Part shown: positions 55,387 through 64,000 of the stretch, in pieces | How positions within the stretch are numbered: the stretch's first letter is position 1 | Layout: every line of letters starts with the position of its first letter | Source of the DNA: Allantophomopsis cytisporea | Taxonomy: Eukaryota > Ascomycota > Leotiomycetes > Phacidiales > Phacidiaceae | Length of the DNA: 64,000 nt | Direction: 5' to 3' | Assembly (NCBI GenBank): GCA_024752435.1 | Contig: CP103026.1 | Span: 186,001 to 250,000, forward strand | Position numbers and translations under genes: made by a program | Notes under the pieces: model-generated | Database searches by the model: none | What the model was told of the DNA's origin: nothing | What the model saw: only the letters and a program-made list of their open reading frames with translations

Positions 55387-56306
55387 GCTGCCATGAGGTA
55401 GCTAGCTAGGGACCCGGGCAAGGTCAGGTCAGGTAAGGTCCTGAATGAATGAATGTATCCATCCATGAAATCAATCAATCAATTACCATTGCCATGTCAT
55501 ACCAGACCATGCCAGATGCATCCTTTTTCATTCATTCAGCCCAGCATACGTCCGCTCTATCATCCGCTCGATCAAGCAATGCACACTTACAGTCTTGATT
55601 GTATTGTAAGGACTCAGGAAGTGCCTATGGACAGTATATACTTGTATCAATGACAAGGTCATGATGATTCATCTATGTGATGTTAGGTACCGTGGTCATC
55701 ATACTTGAGATACCTGGGATCTTGCTGCGTACAGTAGTAAATATTAGGTACCGATTCATGTATGTATGATGTACCGTGGACATCCAGTCCCTACACACAA
55801 GTATGTATGTACCTAACGACTAATGAGCCCATGCGCCCACGCACCGCTCCCCTCCTCTCTCCACTTCCCATGATCCACGCCCCCCTTCCCTCTTCCCTTC
55901 ATACCCTTCACACTCTTCACAAGTTCAAGTGCTCCCCCACCACACTAAAGGTTCATGTTCGTGTCGGGCGTCAAGTCCATCCGCTCCAGAACAAAAATCC
56001 AAACGTCTCCATTCGTCTCTACGCACTCTCTCCTCTACGTAGTGCGCGCTCTACTCACTCTACTCACTCTACTCACTCTACTCCTCGCTCCAAGGACTCA
56101 TCTCTACTTCCCAACTCTCGTGGCTTCATTCCCACTACACAATACTAGTCTCGACAATCTCAGCCATTGTCATTTTCTCAGATCCTTCTAACTCTTCTGA
56201 ATCGAGAGACAAGCCAAGTCGCGAACCCTCATCTGCCATACATCCAGCCTCAATCAAAAGTTCATGGTTCGTGCTTCGAGATTGGGATGCCTTCATCTTC
56301 CTCTCT

Positions 56307-56341
<35 letters not shown>
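56307..56341. repeat. (TTTC)n microsatellite
   Basis: About eight tetranucleotide units, then interrupted copies to about 56356. Confidence 0.9.
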
Positions 56342-57097
56342 GTCTTTCTTTCTCTCCTTCTATCTTTCCTTCCACTTACTTACTTCTTCTATCTACTATA
56401 CAGTATGACATGAATAAACACGAGAAATAAAAGAGAGGATACATCAACCCGGTACTTAGAGCATATACCGCAAAACCACTGTACCCGCACTTCGGACGGC
56501 CGCTACCTCCGTAAAACATCCATCGTGTCTCTGACCTTATCCTGTCCTGTCGAGTCGCTGTCACTATTGTCACTACCTACTACTGTCACTTACCTTACTC
56601 ATCTGTCTGTCATTGACTGTCTATCTATCTGTCTGACTATCCTTCGAGATATCCTCTCTGCCTCTCTCTACTTCTCTACTTTTCTACCGCTCTACCTTTC
56701 CTTCTCGAGTCTAACTGCTGCATCTACTCTACAAAAACATATCATTTTACTAGACAGTACATACATCACACTACTACTCACTACTTCTGCTTTGCATATA
56801 CCAATCCTTCGCCTTACTGTATATATGTACTGTACGCTGTCGGTACTTCACTGAATCATCATTGCTACTTATTCGTTACTACTACCACCACCACCACTAC
56901 TCCCGCTTCGTCAATCTCCGCTGCTACTACGCACTATTACTACCACCACCACCACTACTACTACCTACTACTATAACCAATCCATTATCTTTAAGCCCAA
57001 GCCTCCCCCCCCCCACAGACCCCAAGGCCGAAAGATAATCATCTACGCCGATCCAAAAAGTCACTTACACAAATCCCCAGACACCAGAATTGATAGA

Positions 57098-57098
<1 letters not shown>

Positions 57099-57128
<30 letters not shown>
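57099..57128. repeat. (GTCTGC) x5
   Basis: Five exact hexamer units in the presumed bHLH leader. Confidence 0.9.
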
Positions 57129-57737
57129 CACCTAAGCATTCACCACGGAAAAACAAAAGGGAAAGGGAAAAAAAAAAAAGAGAAACAGAGCTATTCGCCA
57201 TTTTATCCCATCCATCTGCTTCAAGTCTACATCACAACACACAAATAATACAACGACGGATCTCACACAAACTCACACACACTCTCTCTCCTGCTCCTCT
57301 GGCTATTATTGGCAATTTCCAATCATTGCAATTGTTCTGAGAGTGCACCTGGCTTCTGTCATACCTAATTCTCTTCCTACAGCCTGCAAATTCCCATAAG
57401 AGAGGGTACCCCCGTTCTCGTCCTTGCAGGGGTAAAACTAAGGTACACTTCTTGACCGGGCATAGCCAACGCTTCCTTGCGCGCGTGAAGCCTTCAAAGC
57501 GACCGCCTTCCCTTCAGAGACTCACTCACCTACACCAAAGCAATCAACGCTCGTCCATTGTACTGCACTACAACGCCCGAATTTTCCTCTCCTGACTTCC
57601 AAGGTCGTCGACCTACTGTGGAAATACTTTGGACTCATGAATTGAAGGGTAGGAGGACTGCCAGCCAGATAATACCAAATACTTGTTCAGTCGTCACCAC
57701 CGCCCTGAGTCGAGTTCGAGTTCGAGTCCATCAGTCC

Positions 57738-57793
57738 ACTACCACTACCACCACCACCACCACCACCACCACCCACCTCCTCCTCCTCCTCCA
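57738..57793. repeat. (CCA)n/(TCC)n trinucleotide tract
   Basis: CCA units pass into TCC units about 35 nt before the bHLH start codon. Confidence 0.85.
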
Positions 57794-57826
57794 CCACTAC
57801 TCTACTGCGTTCAAGTCAATTTCAAA

Positions 57827-59430
57827 ATGGAATCTCAACAGCAACCAGGACCACACCTGTCTAACGTCCTCAATGCACCTACTGATACTCGAGACTCGGC
57901 ATACTTCTCAAGCAATGGTGATCACAGTAAGCGTGAGTACGATTGCTATTCTCAGCAGACGCATCTCTTTCCTTGCAAATAACCCCCCGAATTGAAGCTG
58001 AATGTACTACAGATACGTCAACCTCATCGTACCAAGCGCACTCCGCCTACACACCACCGTCTTCATCGACCGATAAAACCCCCTCTCCGACCAATACTGC
58101 CTCCAACATAGGCCCCTCTCTTATCTCTCCAACATCGAACGGAATGTCTGTCGCTTCAATGGTGTCGCCCACTAACAGCGTCGATCACCACATGCTGAAC
58201 AAACTTGACCAAAGGTCGAAGATTATAAGCAATGAAGACTCAGCCTCACGTCGTGAGAGCGTCGACAGTCGTATGAACCAAGGCTTCGACAATTTGAGGT
58301 TGGCTGGTTCCCCATATGCAAGCAACAATCAGTCCACGACTTCGATCCAAAGTAACTTAGCTGCGCAACGGAACCCTACAAATGGCATCGATCGGCTATC
58401 ATCACGATTTTCGAACAGTTACCAACCAAACACTGCCAGATTCAGCACCGAAAACAACCGGCATTCAAAGATAGCCCCCACAATCACGGGTCCGGCGTCA
58501 GGCTCTGTGGCTCATGCGGCGGAACCAACAAAAGGTCAAGCGTGGGCTTTCCCCGATGAACCAGTGCAGCGAATGCCGTCGGCTGCAAGACCTAGCGGAG
58601 AGCGAGATGACCGTGTTCAATCCTATCTTGGCTCTCGTCGTAGCAGTTTCGCCGACTCAGTTGTGAGCGGATATACCCAGGACTCCCGCATGCCACCAGG
58701 CCAACGACGATTAGAAGATGGGATGCCTGATCACCGACTATCTCGTGCTTCATCCGAGTTTCAAGGCGCCTCTCATCACCACCACTCTCTCCAGAACCGC
58801 CAAGTCAGCGATTTGCGAGATGATGATGGAGGTTCGCCTGGTAGTAATGCGCCATATAGTCGTACTCCAGAACTGCGAGTCAGCCATAAATTAGCCGAGC
58901 GAAAGCGCCGTACTGAGATGAAGGATCTCTTCGAGCAACTCCGGGATCTGATGCCCCAGGAGAGAGGTGCTAAGGCAAGCAAGTGGGAAATATTGACAAA
59001 AGGTAAGTCAAAAACTAAAGTTTTCTTTTGCAGTCTGCTAACTCATCTAGCAATCTCTGAGCACACCAGACAGTCGCAACAAATTGCAGATCTTCACAAT
59101 ATGCTCAGTCATCAACAGAAAGAGCTCGAGTATTTGCGTCACGAATCGAGTATGGCTCGTGAAGAGAACTCAAGAATGCGACAGGAGCTCAATTCCTATC
59201 ATGGACAAGCTACTCCCCAATCTATGGGAGGACGCCCGAGTATCTCCTCTCAAGCCTCTACATCACATGATGCATATGTGACAGACCCGTATGCTCGTCC
59301 ACCACGTACAGAACTGCCTCCAATCCGAAACCTCCCACCTGGTCCAGCACCCGGTCCTGACTCCATGACCGGCGTTCAATACCACGCAGAAGCCCCACGA
59401 AGTAACGGCTATCAGCCACGAATGTATTAA
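57827..59430 (+). CDS. bHLH transcription factor (3 exons)
   Basis: Exons 57827-57926, 57998-59002 and 59051-59430 join in phase to 494 aa. The bHLH domain spans about 326-390. The basic region is SHKLAERKRRTEMK; His, Glu and Arg sit at the E-box-contacting positions, so a CACGTG-type site is likely. Helix 1 is FEQLRDLM, the loop PQERGAKASK. Helix 2 is WEILTKAISEHTRQ, restored only by removing the 48-nt second intron. A coiled coil follows (IADLHNMLSHQQKELEYL). The N-terminal 320 residues are Ser/Asn/Pro-rich and the C-terminus is Pro-rich. Target genes unknown. The start MESQQQPG follows a CAAA context and fits. Confidence 0.9.
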
Positions 59431-60457
59431 GATTCCGAGAGTCGACTTACACCAAACGATAAGGCAGCTTGTTTATTATCAAGAACGGTTTTCCGTGGAC
59501 CTGATAGGGTCTTTTTCAACAAAATCACCATACTACCCCCTTCCATTGCGCTATACTTCTTCATTCATCGGTTCCTGGCGTTTATCAGTCGCTTGGTGCA
59601 AAGCATCATCGATATAAAAAATATTTGTTCTACTAGAGGCGTTGTATGCACGGATAAGGTTCTTTATGATCGACCCTAATGGTAATGGGTCCAGGTACAG
59701 GATCACTGTGACAGTCAAAAAATGGGGCTTTTATTTTCCCGGGGTTTTTTTTTGTCTCTGGTTCTCTTCTTTTTTTCCCCTTCTTTTTCTTAATCTGATC
59801 TTGGGATACGGGTTTGATTGGCGTCAAAATCATATATATACCCGCTCTGTGTGAGGGCAGTCGGGTTTGTCAGATTCGGCTTGATCCGAGTAAAGAGAGG
59901 GCCTGACTTCTTTTTCTGTACTGAATACCATGTTGGCATTGGAGCTTTGAGATTCGAATGATTGAGTAAAGAGTCTTTGTTCCTAGGAATGTTTTTTCTT
60001 CTTTTTTCCAGCGCAGCTCGGGGTGTTTGAAGGATATATCATTTGGGGATGCCTTTTCGGGCTTGCATTCGGTGCGTTTGATCGCTTTGATCGCTTTGAA
60101 CAGGGATAGCTGAAATACATGATCACGTTATTCAAAAAAAGAAATTTTAAAAAAAACAAAACTGTTCTTTACCAAAACCTGCGTGACAATGGTTTGCTAA
60201 GCTGTTGTGCTTTTGGTAGGCTCGGAAGACGTTTCGCAAGGTTTTTGTTAGTTACGCTGGAATTATCGCGGGTGTACGAATTTCCCTCGTGACGTGAAGC
60301 AGTGCTATCAGCTATCAGCTCGATATGGATTAGTGTCGCTTAGCTTTTGAGAAGTTCTCGAGATCATGAGTTTAAGTCCATCCGGCAGAATTCCTGCTTC
60401 AAATACATCAACACATTGACAATTGCATCTCTACTTCAATTCATCGAAGTCATCAAG
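59431..60457. other. intergenic region between the bHLH and RRM genes
   Basis: 3' flank of the bHLH gene and promoter of the RRM gene. T-runs (59741-59790) and a duplicated GATCGCTTTGA at about 60078-60099 are seen. No gene. Confidence 0.55.
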
Positions 60458-61550
60458 ATGTAGGAATCATTCACATGATTAACTTGTTTCACAGAACTAA
60501 TATTATCTCGTTACAGGCAGTCCATTCGTCGTTCCGCTTTCCGCGCGATTTCTTCGCCATCCTCTTCCTTCCTCTCCACTTCCCGCTCCCTTACCACTTC
60601 TTCTCCCTTCGTCCTCAGAGCATCAAAGCCAGCCACTGTCTCTCCTGTTTTCAGAAGATACTTGAACGATGATGCCGAGAACAAGAACGAGAATGAGCAG
60701 TCAACTTACGAGTCTGTAACTGAGGCCGCCAAGGAGACCGTCTCCAACGCTGCTGAGACCGTTGCTACCGGTCTTGGTTTCGGAAGCCGTAGTGAGAACC
60801 GTGGCGAGAACAGAAACGCCTTCAAGCGCGGTAATGACCGCGCTCCTCGTGAGCGTAATGCACGTGGTCCTCCTCGCGACATCGAGCCAAACCCAACTAT
60901 CTACGTTGGTAACTTGCTTTTCGAAGCCACCCCAGAGGACCTCAAGGAGCTGTTCAGCGAGTTCGGTACCATCAAGAATGTCATGGTCGCTATGGACGAG
61001 AGAGGATTCAGCAAGGGGTAAGCAGAATGCACCATAGAAACAATTGACGGGATTGAAGACTAATTTGTATTTGTCTAGTTTCGCAAAGATTGAGTTCGAG
61101 ACTGTCCAGCAGGCCACTGCTGCCATCGAGGCCAAAGACCAGACCGTCTTCGAGGGTCGCAGAATCATGGTCAACTATCAGACCAAGGCCCGTTCCGACG
61201 TCGACCTCAAGGAGCCATCCAAGACCCTCTTCATTGGCAACCTTGCCTTCGAGATGTCTGACCAGGACCTCAACAACCTTTTCCGTGATATTCGCAACGT
61301 TCTTGACGTCAGAGTAGCCATTGACAGACGCACCGGCCAGCCAAGAGGTTTCGCACACGCTGACTTCGTCGACGTTGAGAGTGCTGTCAAGGGACTGGAG
61401 TTCCTTCAAGGCAAGGAGGTCTACGGACGCAGACTGAGAATTGATTACAGTGGACCATCCAAGACCACTGGTGAACGTGGCGACCGTGGTGACCGTAATG
61501 GACGCTCTGGTCGTCCCCGCCCCAATGACAACGACGAGGCTTCTTTCTAA
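60458..61550 (+). CDS. mitochondrial-type protein with two RRM domains (3 exons, split start codon)
   Basis: Exons 60458-60459, 60517-61017 and 61079-61550 join in phase to 324 aa. The first exon gives only AT of the ATG; a 57-nt intron (GTAGGA donor, ACTAAT branch, TTACAG acceptor) follows and the next exon begins with G. The resulting N-terminus MQSIRRSAFRAISS, rich in Arg and Ser with no acids to about residue 49, is a good mitochondrial presequence. RRM1 (about 128-200) has IYVGNL and KGFAKIEF; RRM2 (about 213-290) has LFIGNL and RGFAHADF. The tail is Gly/Arg/Asp-rich. It is likely an RNA-binding protein of mitochondrial gene expression; the location is inferred. Confidence 0.85.
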
Positions 61551-62342
61551 ATTTTGAACAGAGCTGTTGTCGTGCCTGCCGACAGCGTGGCTAGTTGAAG
61601 AATCTACAGGTTAGTTACGGAGAGGAGAGGGTTGTTTGGAGAAATGGTGTTTCGGAATTCCACATGCAATAGATTCAGGCAAGGCATCGGGCATGTACAA
61701 AAGCTAAAATTCGGTCCTCTTTATTTTTGAAAGCTTCATCCAACACTTCTGTTTTCTTGTTACCCTGGCTGGGGAGATTGTAAGATACGAAAGAGAATGA
61801 GAATTGTGATGATATATATAATTTACTCCGCTCAGTTTGTCTTATTTATATGATGTGTTAAGATTCTATATTGTTGAATTAAGAAATGATATCTTTCACT
61901 GTCAAAAATTCCATGGTTCCACATATATCTACCAATCTGCATGTACGCATTACGCCTTACAAAAAAACAAAACAAAAAAAAAAAAAGGAAATGCACGTGT
62001 CAGTGGCGTGGTTTGGTCTAGTGATACAGATCGAATAAAAACATGGGAAAGAACTTTTCAGGGTCTTCATGGGCTGGCTCTAGGAGCCTCGGCACCCGTC
62101 GGGGAAACGTATTGTAACCACCGATCAACAGCATGACCGAGCGAAGTTCAACCCCACATTCTGAATAATACTCCACAATTGATGATCTCTCGACCAAAGC
62201 TCTACCTGCGCAACCTTCCGCAAACGATATACCCTTCTCATCCACAATAGATCGTTTACTCCCACGACCGGAGCGTGTCATTTCCACAGCATATATCCCG
62301 GAGTTGCAAATAGTACCTTGAGAGGCAAAACACCGCGCCATC
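61551..62342. other. intergenic region between the RRM gene and PEX5
   Basis: Contains the RRM 3' flank with an A-run (61965-61985) and the PEX5 promoter. A 152-codon minus ORF at 62018-62476 overlaps PEX5 and has no domain. Confidence 0.55.
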
Positions 62343-64000
62343 ATGTCGTTCATGGGTGGTGCCGAGTGCTCGACGGCCGGTAATCCACTGAGCCAGTTCA
62401 CGAAGCACGTCCAAGACGACAAGTCATTGCAGCGCGACAGACTGGTAGGCAGAGGCCCAGCCGGCCTACAAGGCATGCGCAGCGGGAATGTGAACGGCTC
62501 TCAAGACAACGTACGTCCCCAATTTCCCCGCCGAAAATCTCCCCCACCTGTTGTATCTCTGGCTTCCGCTGAGCAACCCCGCGCTGACTTCGCGTAGATG
62601 ATGAACGATTTCATGCAGCAGGGCGGTCAGATGCCGCAGATGCAGAACGAGGCCCTCGCTATCGAGCATATGCGCCAGCAGGAACAGTTCGAGCTCCGCA
62701 ACGCTGCGATGCGCGCTGGCTCGCAGTCGCCGGCTGGGTGGGCGCAGGAATTCAATCCTGCGGATCAGGCGAGGATGGAGGCGGCTTTTCAGGCGCCGAA
62801 GGGCGCGGCGTTTAGCCAGGCTGATTTCCATAGGTTTCAACAGATGAATCAGTCGGCCGCTAGGACGCAGAGTCCTGTGTCGCAGATGCCGAGTACGATG
62901 AGTGGGTATCAGAGGCCCATGATGATGGGCGGTATGGGTGGGATGAGTATGGGAATGCCTATGGGGATGGGGATGGGTATGATGAATCAGCCGATGTATA
63001 ACAGCCAGCAGCAGAATGTTGAGGAGAAGGGGAAGGGCAAGATGGTTGAGCTGGATGATGAGAATTGGGAGGCGCAGTTTGCGCAGATCGATTTGCAGGG
63101 CCAGGAATTGGAGCAGAATGAGGCTATTGAGAGGGAACTCAATGATATGGACAGGTCAGTCCTTGAATCCGAAACAAATGAGCACGGAGATTTTGAATCG
63201 ATTTGGCGTGGAATACAAGCTGAGACTGCAGCGGCTAGGCAAATGGTTGCGGACGAAGACCTCGTCGGCAACGGTATTCATCTGGGCGACTTCGATCAAT
63301 GGGATGGCTTTGATGGGCTGGGTACGCATGCTGCTTTCCGAGATCCGCAGCTGGGGGATTATATGTTTGAGGAGGACAACATTTTCAAGGACATGACGAA
63401 TCCGTTCGAAGAAGGTGTACGCATTACGAACGAGGGCGGAAACTTATCTTTGGCGGCTCTGGCGTTCGAGGCTGCTGTGCAGAAAGACCCACAACATGTT
63501 GAGGCCTGGTGTCAACTTGGATCCGCACAAGCACAGAATGAGAAGGAAACTCCGGCGATCAGAGCATTAGAACAGGCGCTGAAGCTTGACCCTAACAACC
63601 TTGGTGCTTTGATGGGCTTGGCTGTTTCTTATACGAATGAGGGTTATGATAGTACTGCCTACCGGACACTCGAACGTTGGCTTTCAGTCAAGTATCCACA
63701 GATCATCCCTCCTAACGGCCTCTCCTCAGATGTAGACGTAGGATTTACCGATCGCCACCAACTACATGAAAAGGTCACTGGGTACTTCATTCAAGCTGCT
63801 CAACTATCGCCTGATGGCGAACACATGGATCCTGACGTCCAACTCGGTCTCGGCGTGCTATTCTATGGCCAAGAAGAATACGACAAAGCAGTCGATTGCT
63901 TCAGTGCTGCTCTTGCCTCGCATGAATCAGGCACCTCGAACCAACAGAACCAACTACATCTCCTCTGGAACCGTCTGGGTGCCACGCTCGCGAATTCAGG
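62343..64000 (+). CDS. PEX5: PEX5, peroxisomal PTS1 import receptor (2 exons seen, 3' end cut off)
   Basis: Exons 62343-62510 and 62598 to the window edge give the first ~523 residues. The N-terminus MSFMGGAECSTAGNPLSQF has the conserved Cys (residue 9) that is monoubiquitinated for receptor recycling. WAQEF (residue 104) and WEAQF (residue 213) are WxxxF/Y motifs that bind Pex14/Pex13; FESIWRGIQ (about 255) is a further aromatic motif. A Met/Gly-rich stretch (about 164-190) lies between them. TPR repeats start near residue 335 (ALAFEAAVQKDPQHVEAWCQL, then ALEQALKLDPNN and others), which bind C-terminal SKL-type signals. The intron (87 nt, GTACGT donor) falls at QDN-MMN. The rest of the TPR domain lies outside the window. 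Confidence 0.95.

Larger units (their letters stand above)
47825..55960. other. 8-kb gene desert, first part
   Basis: No ORF with a domain, signal peptide with a body, or convincing splice pair was found on either strand. The ORFs are 60-165 codons with biased composition. Visible structures: an AGAGTC/AGAGCC repeat (48645-48712), CCTTTTG x4, a C-run (51730-51785), CATT repeats and GTATGTATGTAC motifs. It may hold regulatory DNA or non-coding transcripts for the bHLH gene to the right. Confidence 0.45.
55961..57826 (+). promoter_or_regulatory. pyrimidine- and microsatellite-rich leader/promoter of the bHLH gene
   Basis: The plus strand is strongly C/T-biased, with several simple repeats in a row: TCTACTCAC units (56049-56083), TTTC, CTA/CCA triplets, GTCTGC and CCA/TCC runs close to the ATG. 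Short upstream ORFs occur, for example from 57558. This pattern is common in long 5' untranslated leaders of regulatory genes in filamentous fungi. Transcript start not determinable. Confidence 0.4.

Noticed and set aside
62018..62476. 152-codon minus ORF at the PEX5 start
   Set aside because: It overlaps the well-supported PEX5 first exon and has no family signature.

Overview
The window reads as nuclear DNA of a filamentous ascomycete (Pezizomycotina). The protein families present (CFEM/rhodopsin-type receptor, DUF6594, a membrane acyltransferase, secreted GH106 and GH16 enzymes) suggest a leotiomycete-like, probably plant-associated fungus, but the class is an inference. Genes carry short GT-AG introns, mostly 47-90 nt with one of 191 nt. 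Every multi-exon model below was joined by hand and checked for reading phase.

Layout. 0.1-4.4 kb: two minus-strand genes, an alpha/beta hydrolase and an eight-cysteine CFEM receptor-like membrane protein. 4.4-10.9 kb: a gene-poor, stop-rich stretch with decayed inverted repeats and possible coding relics. 10.9-14 kb: a secreted GH106-type glycosidase with a 12-nt first exon. 14.6-18.3 kb: a very long single-pass membrane protein. 21.3-22.9 kb: an intronless acyltransferase-3 protein. 25.4-26.9 kb: a Golgi GT34 glycosyltransferase. 27-33.4 kb: mostly intergenic, with a split tRNA-like gene, simple repeats and weak small ORFs. 33.5-36 kb: a secreted GH16 glucanase and a small zinc-binding protein.

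36.2-42 kb is the most accessory-looking block. It holds a minus-strand protein with two tandem retropepsin-like domains, a pair of diverged tandem mini-ORFs, a DUF6594 membrane protein and a coiled-coil protein of unknown function. Housekeeping genes follow. A protein with a Mis18/Yippee-like zinc fold, coiled coils and an AT-hook is divergent from REX1 (3'-5' RNA exonuclease) across about 0.5 kb.

47.8-57.8 kb contains no convincing protein gene. Its last 2 kb are pyrimidine- and microsatellite-rich and precede a bHLH transcription factor. The window ends with a mitochondrial-type double-RRM protein whose start codon appears to be split by an intron, and with PEX5, the PTS1 import receptor, which runs off the right edge.

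The genes do not form one pathway. GH106, GH16, the GT34 enzyme and the CFEM receptor fit cell-wall work and surface sensing. Mis18-like, REX1, bHLH, RRM and PEX5 are core cell functions. I found no CRISPR, rRNA or biosynthetic cluster.
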